Source of the DNA: Streptomyces cyaneus
GTDB taxonomy: Bacteria; Actinomycetota; Actinomycetes; Streptomycetales; Streptomycetaceae
DNA length: 64,000 bases
Direction: 5' to 3'
Assembly (NCBI RefSeq): GCF_004028635.1
Contig: NZ_ML138680.1
Coordinates: forward strand, 1 to 64,000
Shown in pieces: positions 9,601-18,419 of the stretch. Under the pieces are notes generated by a model that was not told where the DNA came from, searched no databases, and saw nothing but the letters and a program-made list of their open reading frames with translations. A program made the position numbers and the translations under genes. The stretch's first letter is position 1, and each line of letters opens with the position of its first letter.

Positions 9601-12600
9601 CAGGGGCGAGTCCGCACGCAGTTCGTCGTCGTGGCTCCAGAAGCTGTCCAGCGTGCCGAAGAACGGCAGCAGATAGTCGGTGTCGTGTACCTCGAGGGCC
9701 ACCAGTCGGCCACCGGGGGCCAGCAGCTTGCGTACCCGGTGCAGAGCCGCCCGCAGGTCCGTCGCGGTGTGCAGGGAATTGGCCGCGACGATCAGGTCGT
9801 AGGCGCCGTCGGCGAAGCCCTGTTCGGCCAGGTCGGCGTTCAGGTCGAACGGGTGGTAGTCGACGAAGTCGTGGTCGCCGAAACGGTGTCGGGCGCGGGC
9901 GAAGAAGCCCGCGGAGACGTCGGTGAAGTGGTAGACGGTCCGCTCTGGCGGCAGTACCGGCAGCACCGTGGCGGCGGTGCCACCCGTGCCCGCGCCGATC
10001 TCCAGGATCCGCAGGGGCCGGTCCTCGGGCCAGGTCCGCGCGATCTGTGCCGTGAGCGCGGCGACGATCCGGTTGTGGAACCGGCTCGACGGCGCCACGT
10101 CGTAGAACTGCTCCAGGGCTTCCTGCGACCCCTGGCCGGTCAGCAGGTGCAGTGGGTCGCGCTCGCCGCGCAGCACCTGCGGCAGGTGCGACAACTGGCC
10201 GGTCGCCAGCTGCACTTCGGCACTGTAGGCCGGGAAGTCCATGGGCAGCCGGGCCAGGAGGTACCCCGGGTCCGGGGCGCCGGAAAGCCGCCACCGTCCG
10301 TCCTCGCCGGCCGCGGCCAGACCGTGACCGGCCATCAGGGCGAGCAGGGCCCGCGCCAGCCGGTCGTATCCGGGGAGCATCCCCTGCCGGATCAGGTCGG
10401 CGGCCGTGAACCCGGCCACGTCCGCGGGCAGCAGATCCCCGAACGCGGCGGCGGCCACATGGGCGGTCACCTGCTTCAGCCGGTCGACGAAGTCCGCGAA
10501 GCGCGCGCAGCGCCAGCCGGCGTCCAGCGCGTCGACGCTCCCCACGGCGGCAGCGGCGAGGTCATGGTTGCAGGGCAGCGGCGAGGGCGCGGCCGGCAGG
10601 TGGAGATGCGGCGCGGCCCGCAGCACGGTCTCGTACCGCAGGGGCGCCCGGTCGGCCGGTCCGGGCACCCGCCGCATGCGTACGCCGTCCAGTTCGGCGG
10701 TGACGCTGCCGTCCGGGTCGGTGACGGCGATGTCGAAGCAGAGCTCGGCGGTGCCGCGCGTGCGGTCGCGGACGTGCAGCATCCCCGTCACGGACGGACT
10801 CCGCCACACGCGTACAGCCCCGATCGCGGCCGGAAGCCAGCATTGGCCGGTGCCGGCCCGGGCGGCCACGAGCGGCACGCAGGCCTGCAGAGCGCCGTCC
10901 AGCAGCGCCGGATGCACCACGTACTGCGCGGTGTCGGCCGCGTCCGTGGTGTGCCGGTAGGCCGCCAGCACCTCCCCGTCCCCGATGTGCAGCCGTGCGA
11001 GCTGCCGGAACGCGGGCCCGTAGTCCAGGCCGGCCACGGCCAGTTCGGGGTACAGGGCGTCGGCGTCGCCCCGGCGGGTGCAGCGGGCGCGCACTGCGGT
11101 CAGGTCGATCCGGACGGGTGGGTGGCCGATCAGCTCGCGGACCCGGCACCGGGCGTGCGGACGGGGCCGAGTGCCGTCGGCCTCGTCGCCGTCCGTCGCC
11201 TCGGTGCTGGTGATGGACACCATGCCGTCGTCGGGGGAGAACCCGAGCTGCAAGTGGACGTCCCCGGCCCGGTCCCACGGGACGACCAGCGGGCGGCTCA
11301 CCTCCAGCCAGGCCAGTTCCACCGGGCCGTCCAGCAGCCGCCGGCCGGCGGCCAGCGCCATCTCGACGTAACCCGTCGCGGGGAGCACCACCGACCCGGC
11401 GACCTTGTGGTCGGCCAGCCAGGGCACCAGCACCGGTTCGACCGGCCCGTGCCAGGAGGGCTCCGCCGTCGGCAGCCGCTCGCCCAGCAGGGGGTGGTCC
11501 AGCCGTCCCGATCCGCTGCTGATGATCCACTGCTGCGGGGTGCCGCTCCAGTGCCGCTCCCGCTGCCACGGATACGCGGGGAGGTCCGCCACCCGGGCGG
11601 GGCGCGGGAACCAGCGCGTCCGGTCCATCTCCGCCCCGGCGGCGATCAGCGCCTCGACCGACCGGCGCAACGTGGCCGGGCCGGCGGCGCCGCGGCGCAG
11701 GGTGTCGAGTACGGCCACCCGGTCGCGTCCGGCGGTGATCCGGCGCAGGTACGTGCGCAGGACGGCATGGGGGCCGACCTCCAGCAGGACGTCGACGCCC
11801 GCGTCCAGGGCGTGCTCGACGGCGGCGGCGAACCGGACCGGCTCGCGGACGTTGCGCCACCAGTACTCGGCGTCCAGGCCGCTCGCGGGCACCGGGCCGC
11901 CGGTGACCGTGGAGATCAGCGCCTCGGTGCTGCCGCTCGGGGCCAACCCGTCGAGGCCGACGGCCAGCGGGGCGCGGACCCGCTCCATGACCGGGCTGTG
12001 GAAGGCGTAGTCGAGGTCCATGAGCCGGAAGAACACCTCGCGGGCCGCCAACTCCTCGCCCAGCGACTTGAGTTGGTTCACCGGCCCGGCGATCGTCACG
12101 TCCCGGGCACTGTTCACGGCGGCCACGACCAGACCCGGGTACGGCGACAGGGCCCGCTCCGCCTCGGCCGACGGCAACCCCACCGCGGCCATCCGGCCCC
12201 GGCCGGCCGTGGCCGCCTGGGCCCGGCTGCGCTCGGCGACCACCCACGCCGCCTCCTGCAGCGTCAGCGCGTCGACGGCGTACGCGGCGGCCACCTCACC
12301 GACGCTGTGCCCGAGCGCGACCGTCCACTTCAGGCCCCGTGCACGCAAGGCCGCGACGATCCCGGCCTGCACCGCGAACAGCAGCGGCTGCGCCACCTCG
12401 GTGGCCTCCAGCCCCCACTCGTCCGGCGGCCGGCGCAGCTGCGCGGCGACCGACCAGCCGATCCGGGGCGCCAACGCGCCGTCGACCGCCTCCACCTGGG
12501 CGCAGAACACCGGGTCGGCGTCCAGCAGGTCGGCGGCCATCCCCGCCCACTGCGAGCCGTTGCCCGCGAAGACCAGCCCGACCCGGCCGCGTTCGACCGC

Positions 12601-14184
12601 CTCACCGGTCACGCCGTCGTCGGTCAGGATCCGCGCGGCCTCGTGCGGGGACGAGGCGAGCGCCACGCGGCGGAAGCGGTGCCTGGCGCGGCGGACGCCG
12701 GTGGTGGCCGCGATGTCGTAGAACTCCGCCTGCTCCGTCGGATCTGCCGACTTCTCCGGTGCGGCGCCCGTCAGCCGGGCGGCCAACCGCCGCGCCGCCT
12801 CCTCGGCCGCCTGCGGGGTGCGCCCCGACGCGATCACCGGCAGTTCGCCGACCGCATCCGCACCCGGCCGCGGGGCGGGGGACGGCGGCGGGCCGACGAC
12901 GACATGGGCGTTGGCCCCGCCGAACCCGAAGGAGTTCACGCCCACGAAGCGCCGCCGGCCCCCCGACGCCAGCGGACGCGCCCGGTCGACCGGCTCCAGC
13001 CCCAGCCCGGCGAAGTCGATGCCGGGGTTGAGCGGTTCCAGATGCAGTGAGGCGGGGATCGTGCCGTACCGCAGCACCGCGAGGGCCTTGAACAGCCCCG
13101 CCATGCCCGACGCCGGCTCCAGATGCCCCACGTTGGACTTCACCGACCCGATGGGCAGCGGCCCCACCGTCCGTGCGACGCCCAGCACTCGGCCCAGCGC
13201 AGTGCACTCGGCCGGATCGCCTGCCTGCGTGCCGGTGCCGTGTGCCTCCACGTACCCGACCTCGTCGGGCGCGATCCCGGCCCGCTCGTACACTCGCCGC
13301 AGCAGGTCCTCCTGGGCCCGCGCGCTGGGCAGGGCCAGTCCGACGGTGTGCCCGTCGCAGTTGCTGCCGGCTCCGGCGATCACCCCGTGGATCCGGTCGC
13401 CGTCGGCCAGGGCGTCGGCCAGCGGTTTCAGCACCACCACGCCCGCACCCTCGGCCCTGACGAACCCGTCGGCGTCCGCCGAGAACGCCGCGCACCGGCC
13501 CCGCTTCGACAGCATCGACGCCTGGCTGAACCCGACGAATCCCGCAGGGTTCAGCAGTACGTTGACCCCGCCCGCCAGCGCCACACGGCTGCCGCCCGAC
13601 GCGAGCTCCTGGCAGGCGCGTTCCACGGCCACCAGCGACGACGAGCAGGCGGTGTCGACGGCCATGCTGGGCCCGCGCAGGTCGAAGAAATGCGACAGCC
13701 TGTTCGCCGCGATCGAATGGGCCGTGCCCGCCATGGAATAGGCATTCAGCCGCCGCGCCCTGACCATCTGCAGCCCGCCGTAGGAGAAGTCCGAGACGCC
13801 GACGAACACACAGGTGTCGGAGCCCGCCAACGTCCCGGGGTCGATCCCCGCGTCGTCCAGCGCCTCTACGGCCGTCTCCAGCAGCAGCCGGTGCTGCGGG
13901 TCCATCTGCGCCGCCTCCCGCGGCGAGATCCCGAAGTAGTCCGCGTCGAACCCGGCGATGTCCGCCAGAAACCCGCCGCGCGCGGTGTACGACTTCCCCG
14001 GCCGCGTCATCGCGGTGTCGACGAACCGCGCACTGTCGAACCGGTCCTCCGGGACCACCCCGACGAGATCCCGCCCGGCCTCCAGCGCCTCCCACAACCC
14101 GGCCAGATCCACGATCCCACCGGGCAGCCGGCACCCCAGACCCACGATCGCGAACGCGTCCGTTCCGTACGAATCCCCCGACAT
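6658..14184 (-). CDS. iterative-type highly reducing type I polyketide synthase with C-methyltransferase
   Basis: A single module of about 2508 aa in the order KS-AT-DH-MT-ER-KR-ACP. KS: DTACSSS near residue 176, EAHGTGT and KSNVGHLE. AT: GHSVGE near 625 with YAFH, a form compatible with malonyl use. DH: ADHKVAGSVVLP with His near 925 and HPALLDGAL with Asp near 1093. MT: LEIGAGTGGT near 1395. ER: VHGAAGGVGLAAVQYA near 1950. KR: VTGGLGGYGAA near 2156 with Ser, Tyr and Asn present downstream. ACP: GVDSLMAAELL near 2456. All active sites look intact. This layout, with a methyltransferase between DH and ER, is that of fungal highly reducing synthases and of a minority of bacterial ones. No thioesterase or docking domain is visible, so release must come from elsewhere. 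It is the first gene of the cluster A operon. An ATG at 14184 and a GTG at 14190 are equally reachable; both follow a GGGGG stretch. Confidence 0.93.
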   Translation of the reverse strand: MSGDSYGTDAFAIVGLGCRLPGGIVDLAGLWEALEAGRDLVGVVPEDRFDSARFVDTAMTRPGKSYTARGGFLADIAGFDADYFGISPREAAQMDPQHRLLLETAVEALDDAGIDPGTLAGSDTCVFVGVSDFSYGGLQMVRARRLNAYSMAGTAHSIAANRLSHFFDLRGPSMAVDTACSSSLVAVERACQELASGGSRVALAGGVNVLLNPAGFVGFSQASMLSKRGRCAAFSADADGFVRAEGAGVVVLKPLADALADGDRIHGVIAGAGSNCDGHTVGLALPSARAQEDLLRRVYERAGIAPDEVGYVEAHGTGTQAGDPAECTALGRVLGVARTVGPLPIGSVKSNVGHLEPASGMAGLFKALAVLRYGTIPASLHLEPLNPGIDFAGLGLEPVDRARPLASGGRRRFVGVNSFGFGGANAHVVVGPPPSPAPRPGADAVGELPVIASGRTPQAAEEAARRLAARLTGAAPEKSADPTEQAEFYDIAATTGVRRARHRFRRVALASSPHEAARILTDDGVTGEAVERGRVGLVFAGNGSQWAGMAADLLDADPVFCAQVEAVDGALAPRIGWSVAAQLRRPPDEWGLEATEVAQPLLFAVQAGIVAALRARGLKWTVALGHSVGEVAAAYAVDALTLQEAAWVVAERSRAQAATAGRGRMAAVGLPSAEAERALSPYPGLVVAAVNSARDVTIAGPVNQLKSLGEELAAREVFFRLMDLDYAFHSPVMERVRAPLAVGLDGLAPSGSTEALISTVTGGPVPASGLDAEYWWRNVREPVRFAAAVEHALDAGVDVLLEVGPHAVLRTYLRRITAGRDRVAVLDTLRRGAAGPATLRRSVEALIAAGAEMDRTRWFPRPARVADLPAYPWQRERHWSGTPQQWIISSGSGRLDHPLLGERLPTAEPSWHGPVEPVLVPWLADHKVAGSVVLPATGYVEMALAAGRRLLDGPVELAWLEVSRPLVVPWDRAGDVHLQLGFSPDDGMVSITSTEATDGDEADGTRPRPHARCRVRELIGHPPVRIDLTAVRARCTRRGDADALYPELAVAGLDYGPAFRQLARLHIGDGEVLAAYRHTTDAADTAQYVVHPALLDGALQACVPLVAARAGTGQCWLPAAIGAVRVWRSPSVTGMLHVRDRTRGTAELCFDIAVTDPDGSVTAELDGVRMRRVPGPADRAPLRYETVLRAAPHLHLPAAPSPLPCNHDLAAAAVGSVDALDAGWRCARFADFVDRLKQVTAHVAAAAFGDLLPADVAGFTAADLIRQGMLPGYDRLARALLALMAGHGLAAAGEDGRWRLSGAPDPGYLLARLPMDFPAYSAEVQLATGQLSHLPQVLRGERDPLHLLTGQGSQEALEQFYDVAPSSRFHNRIVAALTAQIARTWPEDRPLRILEIGAGTGGTAATVLPVLPPERTVYHFTDVSAGFFARARHRFGDHDFVDYHPFDLNADLAEQGFADGAYDLIVAANSLHTATDLRAALHRVRKLLAPGGRLVALEVHDTDYLLPFFGTLDSFWSHDDELRADSPLLSRDQWADVLPACGLGDVVCLGGSIESPARDGLSVLLASAPAYETAPPALPRPDDGTRWIVAAESETETPLAQHLAALLADGGTRSVPVTPAPVDPAAWTASLTGDGDPAVVLVLGDSPADSPVDSPADPQAMLDRAVRRAATLRGLAAACRRLPDGARPALWLVTRPSGALPAPERAAHPQDAAAWGVARTLANEHPDLRVTRLSLERLGDPAVDAHRLARELLEPAVSFGDEEGSAAREDEIVITSGGRFVPRERELPSGEYIERGGDESFALQIRAPGLSYEPVWTRTPAVAPGTGEVVIAVRAAALNYRDIMQATGLLPPEAGEGGFGGDGPGLECAGIVTAVGEGVGDVAVGDRVCAVAPACLASHTVAPAAAVVKIPDGLGFAAAATLPVAFLTVHYALHDLARLAAGETVLVHGAAGGVGLAAVQYARLVGATVIATAGSPAKRDLLHALGIEHVLDSRSLDFAGQALRITGGRGVDVVLNSLAGQAIDRGLETLRPGGRFIELGKRDIYANKPLLMRPFSRNIAFFGVDVTALLCDAAGLAHGRRLLSGVAERVADGRYRPLPHTVYPAARVGEAFALLQHSRHIGKVVVSLDPQDGPVPVRVRPEPPRLDPEGTYLVTGGLGGYGAATARWLADRGARRLALVSRRGADGPEAAEVLSDLAALGVTATPYAADVTDAAAMAEVISRVDATGHRLAGVVHAAMTLDDAPLTELTDERIRAVLAPKVAGAAILDALTREHDLRLFWLYSSFATAVGNVKQSAYVGGNLFTEALARTRHGARPTLAVNWGALGDCGHIAREGLAPSMEALGTVPIGSREALSALATLAASGSAVAGVGRYDWARLRTFLPTLTTPRFAALLPADGDMGGHTRQDLVAALAGRTAEEALKTVSDTLAEYLAQILQTDAARLDPKLPLQDYGVDSLMAAELLTTLRQRLDVEIPPLELLQGGVTVTDLARHVLLRLGVRTTDTANG

Positions 14185-14440
14185 CCTCACGCCCCCAGCC
14201 TCGGAACTCTCTGTAATCGTGCGACTACGGGATCACCATGGCTGGGGTGCTGGGGCAGGTCAAGCGGAACCCGGGGCATTCTCCTTCCGCTTCACGCCGT
14301 GACCTGCGACAACTCCCTTGCGAACGACGGCAATCGGGGTCAACCTGTGGAGCCGGGAGAACCGAGTGGGGGAACGGTGCCTGGTTGCGGCAAGTGACAC
14401 TCCCTGGAGCGGCGCAGCCCCTGCGGATCCGCGCGGAGTA

Positions 14441-14469
14441 TTGACATCCCCTTACGGAGGGCACAGCAT
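14441..14469 (+). promoter_or_regulatory. candidate promoter of the rhamnosidase gene
   Basis: TTGACA at 14441-14446, then 17 bp, then CAGCAT at 14464-14469 form a recognisable sigma-70/HrdB-like promoter pointing to the rhamnosidase. The predicted transcription start is near 14476, so the palindrome at 14488 would lie just inside the transcript, a position where a repressor would block elongation or open-complex clearance. The rest of the 390-bp gap between the divergent PKS and rhamnosidase genes shows no other clear element. Confidence 0.5.
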
Positions 14470-14487
14470 CGCGCCTGCACACATCAA

Positions 14488-14501
14488 TTGAATCGATTCA
14501 A
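14488..14501. promoter_or_regulatory. palindromic LacI-type operator TTGAATCGATTCAA
   Basis: TTGAATCGATTCAA is a perfect 14-bp palindrome with a central CG, the pattern bound by LacI/GalR regulators. It lies about 80 bp before the rhamnosidase start and downstream of the candidate promoter. Its sequence differs from the TGTCA-N4-TGACA sites of the neighbouring fructan genes, so a different regulator, probably encoded elsewhere, would control this gene. Confidence 0.6.
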
Positions 14502-14582
14502 ACAACTACTCCTGATCCTGCTCCTGATCTTGCTCCCTGCTCCCGCTCCTGATTCAGTCCCGCCCTTGCTGAAGGAACCGCA

Positions 14583-17500
14583 ATGAAGCGTGTGTCCCGC
14601 CGGTCCGTCCTGCGCTCTGCCATAGCCGTGTCGCTCGCTCCCACTCTCGGCTCGGTGCTCCTTCCAGGGCTCGCATCGACGGCGTCGGCCGCCGTCTCCT
14701 GGACCGCGAAGTGGATCTGGGCCCCGGCCAGTTCGGCGAACCAGTGGGTGGCGTTCCGCAGATCGTTCACCCTGCCGTCGGCACCGTCGAAAGCCGTGAC
14801 ACGGATCGCGGCCGACTCGAAGTACTGGCTGTGGGTGAACGGCACGCTGGTGGTCTTCGAGGGCGGCCTCAAGCGCGGCCCCAACCGTACGGACACCTAC
14901 TACGACGAGATCGACCTCGCCCCGTACCTGACCAGCGGGACCAACACGGTGGCCCTGCTGGTGTGGTACTTCGGCAAGCAGGGCTTCTCGCACAACAGCA
15001 GCGGCAAGGGCGGGCTGCTGTTCCAGTCCGAGATCACGACGGGCGCGACGACCACGCGGGTGGTCAGCGACACCAACTGGAAGCACACCGTCCACCCGGG
15101 CTACTCGAACAACACCAGCGGCACGCAGGTCAACTTCCGGCTGCCCGAGTCCAACATCTTCTACGACGCCCGAGCCGCCGCCGTCGTGTCGGGCTGGCGG
15201 TCCCCCGGCTTCAACGACGGCGCCTGGACGGCACCGACCGACTTCGGTGCCGCCGGTGCCGCACCCTGGAACGACCTCGTCCAGCGGCCCATCCCGCAGT
15301 TCCGCTACTCCGGTCTGAAGTCCTACACCAACGCCGCCTCGCTGCCGACCACGGGACAGGGTCCCACCGCGATCTCGGCCACCTTGCCGACCAACATCCA
15401 GGTGACCCCGTTTCTGAAGGTGGACGCTCCGGCCGGTGCGGTGATCGGCATCCAGACCGATCACTACGACGACGGCGCGGGCCTGACCGGGATCGAGCCG
15501 GGGACGCAGTACAACATGCGCGCCACCTACGTCTGCACCGGCGGGGTCCAGGAGTTCGAGCCCCTGGCGTGGATGAGCGGTACGGCCGTGCGGTACACGA
15601 TCCCGGCCGGCGTGACGATCCTGGAGCTGAAGTACCGGGAGTCCGGCTACGACACCGATTTCGCCGGGTCGTTCAGCAGCAGCGACGCCTTCCTGGACAC
15701 CCTGTGGACCAAGGCCGCCCGCACCATGTACGTCAACATGCGGGACAACTACATGGACTGCCCCACCCGCGAGCGCGCCCAGTGGTGGGGCGATGTCGTC
15801 AACCAGCTCAAGGAGGGCTTCTACACCTTCGACACCCGCTCCCACGCCCTCGGCGCGAAGGCCATCTCGCAGCTGGCCGCTTGGCAGAAGGACAGCGGCG
15901 CGCTCTACTCCCCGGTCCCCTCGACCATCTGGACCGCCGAACTGCCCGTCCAGATGCTCGCCTCGGTGTGGTCGTTCTGGACGTACTACCTCTACACCGG
16001 CAACGCCGGCGCGGTCACCGGCGCCTACCCGGCCGTGAAGAAGTACCTGAACCTGTGGAGCCTGGACGGTGACGGCCTGGTCAACCACCGCGCCGGGGAC
16101 TGGGACTGGGAGGACTGGGGCAGCGACATCGACGCCCGTGTCCTGGACAACTGCTGGTACTACCTGGCCCTGGACACCGCCGCCAAGCTGGCCGACCTCA
16201 GCGGCAACACCGGCGACGTCGCCGGCTGGAAGGCCAGGCGCGACAGCATCAAGGCCAACTTCGACCGCGTGCTGTGGAATTCGTCCCGGAACGAGTACCG
16301 CTCGCCCGGCTACACCCGCGACAGCGACGACCGGGCCAACGCCCTCGCCGTCGTCGCAGGCCTGGCCCCCGCCTCCCGCCACCGGGCGGTCACCGAGGTG
16401 CTGCGCACCCACCTCAACGCCAGCCCGTACATGGAGTTCTACGTCCTGGAGGCGCTGTACCTCATGGGCGCGGCCGGCGTCGCCGAGGAGCGGATGCGCA
16501 ACCGCTTCGCCGCGCAGGTCGCCGACCCCGCCTGCCACACCCTGTGGGAGCTGTGGACCAAGGCCGACGGCACCGACAACCACGCCTGGAACGGCGGCCC
16601 GCTGTACGCGCTGTCCGCCTACGCCGCCGGTGTCCGCCCGACCGGGCCCGGCTGGACGACGTACGAAGTCGTCCCGCAGACCGGCACCCTCACGAAGATC
16701 AACACCGTCACGCCCACCGTCAAGGGCGACATCCGCTTCGGCATCGAGCGCGACGGAACCAAGGCCACGCTCACGCTCACCTCGCCGAGCGGCACGACCG
16801 CCCGGGTGGGCGTGCCCACTTACGGCGGCTCCCAGCCGGCCGTCACCGCCAACGGCACCACGGTGTACACGAACGGCTCCTCCACCGGCAGCGTCAGCGG
16901 CCTGACGTACGACGGCAAGGACGCCTCGTACATCTACTTCACCGTGCGGCCGGGCACCTGGACCTTCACTGCCACCGGCACGGGCCGGCTCGACAACCTC
17001 GCCCTGGGCCGGCCGGTCACCAGCAACAACAGCCTGGAGAACGGCGACTGGGGCAGGAACCGGCTCACCGACGGCAAGCTCACCGGCGTGACGGGCGCCA
17101 AGGGCTACACCAGCAACGAGTTCTCCTCGGCGGACGTCAGCGCGAACCCCGTGTGGATCGAGATCGACCTCGGGGCCGACACCGACCTCGACGCCCTACG
17201 CCTCTTCCCGCGCACCGACACCGCTGCGGCCGGCGGTGGAACCGCGGGCTTCCCGGTCGACTTCACGATCCAGACCCGCCCCGACGGAGCCGGCACCTAC
17301 ACCACCGTCCGCACGGTCACCGCCGAACCCAACCCGAGCGGGCTCCCGCAGACGTACGGCTTCAAGACCACCACCGCCCGGTACGTCCGTCTGCAAGCCA
17401 CCAAGCTCGGCACGCCCGCCGCCGACGAGACCACCAAGTACCGCCTCCAACTCGCCGAGCTCACGATCCCGACCGCCGCGACGACCGTCACCGCCAACTA

Positions 17501-17945
17501 CACGCTGGAGAACGGCGACTGGGGCAAGACCCGGATCCTGGACGGCACCGGCACCAGTGTGGGCGGCGCCAAGGGCTTCACCAGCATCGACTTCCCCGCC
17601 GCCGACGTCAGCGCGACCCCGGTCTGGATCGAGGTCGACCTCGGAGCCGACCGGGCCATCGGCTCCGTCGCCCTCCACCCGCGCACCGACACCGGGGGAG
17701 CCGGCGGAGGCAGTGCGGGCTTCCCGGCCGACTTCACGATCCGGACCCGCGCCGAGGGGGCCGCCTCCTACACCACCGTCCGCACCGTCACCGGCCAGGC
17801 CAATCCGGGCGGAGCCGCCCAGACGTACACCCTCACGGGGGCGACGGGCCGCTACCTGCGGATCAATGTCACCCGGCTCGGTACGCCCGCCGCCGACGAG
17901 ACGGCCAAGTACCGCCTGCAGCTGGCCGAGATCCGCATCAGGTGA
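14583..17945 (+). CDS. secreted alpha-L-rhamnosidase (GH78) with two discoidin-type domains
   Basis: A 1120-aa secreted protein. The first 38 residues form an export signal with RRS and a long hydrophobic core ending ASTASA; the twin arginine suggests the Tat route. WTAKWIWA starts the amino-terminal beta domain typical of GH78. The catalytic (alpha/alpha)6 barrel includes DCPTRERAQWWGD near 395 and HTLWELWTKADGTDNHAWNG near 660, which hold the expected acidic residues. Two F5/8-type-C (discoidin) domains, about 800-960 and 965-1120, share LENGDWG, GFP(A/V)DFTI and KYRLQLAE and look like a recent internal duplication. The role would be to release L-rhamnose from plant or microbial glycans outside the cell, with the discoidin domains tethering the enzyme to carbohydrate. 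No rhamnose-uptake genes are adjacent. Confidence 0.88.
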   Translation: MKRVSRRSVLRSAIAVSLAPTLGSVLLPGLASTASAAVSWTAKWIWAPASSANQWVAFRRSFTLPSAPSKAVTRIAADSKYWLWVNGTLVVFEGGLKRGPNRTDTYYDEIDLAPYLTSGTNTVALLVWYFGKQGFSHNSSGKGGLLFQSEITTGATTTRVVSDTNWKHTVHPGYSNNTSGTQVNFRLPESNIFYDARAAAVVSGWRSPGFNDGAWTAPTDFGAAGAAPWNDLVQRPIPQFRYSGLKSYTNAASLPTTGQGPTAISATLPTNIQVTPFLKVDAPAGAVIGIQTDHYDDGAGLTGIEPGTQYNMRATYVCTGGVQEFEPLAWMSGTAVRYTIPAGVTILELKYRESGYDTDFAGSFSSSDAFLDTLWTKAARTMYVNMRDNYMDCPTRERAQWWGDVVNQLKEGFYTFDTRSHALGAKAISQLAAWQKDSGALYSPVPSTIWTAELPVQMLASVWSFWTYYLYTGNAGAVTGAYPAVKKYLNLWSLDGDGLVNHRAGDWDWEDWGSDIDARVLDNCWYYLALDTAAKLADLSGNTGDVAGWKARRDSIKANFDRVLWNSSRNEYRSPGYTRDSDDRANALAVVAGLAPASRHRAVTEVLRTHLNASPYMEFYVLEALYLMGAAGVAEERMRNRFAAQVADPACHTLWELWTKADGTDNHAWNGGPLYALSAYAAGVRPTGPGWTTYEVVPQTGTLTKINTVTPTVKGDIRFGIERDGTKATLTLTSPSGTTARVGVPTYGGSQPAVTANGTTVYTNGSSTGSVSGLTYDGKDASYIYFTVRPGTWTFTATGTGRLDNLALGRPVTSNNSLENGDWGRNRLTDGKLTGVTGAKGYTSNEFSSADVSANPVWIEIDLGADTDLDALRLFPRTDTAAAGGGTAGFPVDFTIQTRPDGAGTYTTVRTVTAEPNPSGLPQTYGFKTTTARYVRLQATKLGTPAADETTKYRLQLAELTIPTAATTVTANYTLENGDWGKTRILDGTGTSVGGAKGFTSIDFPAADVSATPVWIEVDLGADRAIGSVALHPRTDTGGAGGGSAGFPADFTIRTRAEGAASYTTVRTVTGQANPGGAAQTYTLTGATGRYLRINVTRLGTPAADETAKYRLQLAEIRIR

Positions 17946-18124
17946 CAAGGCACCGGCCGGCCGGGGGCTGGGCGTCGGCACCGACACCCAGCCCGGCTGC
18001 ACGCCCAGACTGATGCAGCGCATGCCGTGCTGGGCGGCCATCGTGAAGAAGTAGCCGAGGGCGGAGGACTTGTCGCCGTTCTCGGCGCCGGAGGCGGCGG
18101 TGTGGCCGTAACCCGAGTGGAAGG

Positions 18125-18275
18125 TCCGAGGTACGGAATGGAACGGCACCTTGCTGCTGTTCAGCCACGGCTTCGGCCCCCTCGTCGCCAGGAACGCCCC
18201 CACCGAGGCCGTACGCGCGGAACTGCTCGCCGAGGGCTACGCGATGGCAGGCTCGTCGTACGACCCACAGGTCGG
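18125..18275 (+). pseudogene. alpha/beta-hydrolase remnant
   Basis: One frame reads NGTLLLFSHGFGPLVARNAP followed by TEAVRAELLAEGYAMAGSSYDP, matching the beginning of a secreted alpha/beta-hydrolase or peptidase-like lipid esterase. Nothing upstream or downstream continues the fold: the frame runs into unrelated sequence at about 18275, and the nucleophile elbow is missing. The adjoining minus-strand stretch 17945-18110 (SGYGHTAASGAENGDKSSAL and on) may be another scrap but was not identified. The 470-bp gap after the rhamnosidase is therefore gene debris. Confidence 0.5.
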
Positions 18276-18402
18276 CTGCCGCGGCCGGCGTGGCGCCGCC
18301 GCCCATCACGGCATTGAGGGTGGGCAGGCCGCCGGCGACGGCGGCGACGGATGCGAGGACGGTGCGTCTGCTGGCGTTGTTCACAGGGCGATCCTGCATC
18401 AT
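18270..18402 (-). pseudogene. signal-peptide-bearing 5' remnant of a secreted protein
   Basis: Starting at 18402 the minus strand encodes MMQDRPVNNASRRTVLASVA followed by a hydrophobic core and GGGATPAAAADLWVV, a convincing Tat-like signal peptide with an AAA cleavage region. About 45 codons in, the sequence changes character and runs antisense to the hydrolase remnant, so the mature protein is missing. It begins 18 bp from the LacI gene stop and points the same way. Confidence 0.45.
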
Positions 18403-18419
18403 GGCCCGACATCCCCACG

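Noticed and set aside
9631..13050. Very long plus-strand open frame (over 1100 codons) opposite the PKS.
   Set aside because: It is the antisense frame of a high-GC gene: no ribosome-binding site, no domain, and composition rich in Gly, Arg and Val.
14484..16583. Long minus-strand frame opposite the rhamnosidase.
   Set aside because: Shadow of the GH78 gene with no recognisable motif.
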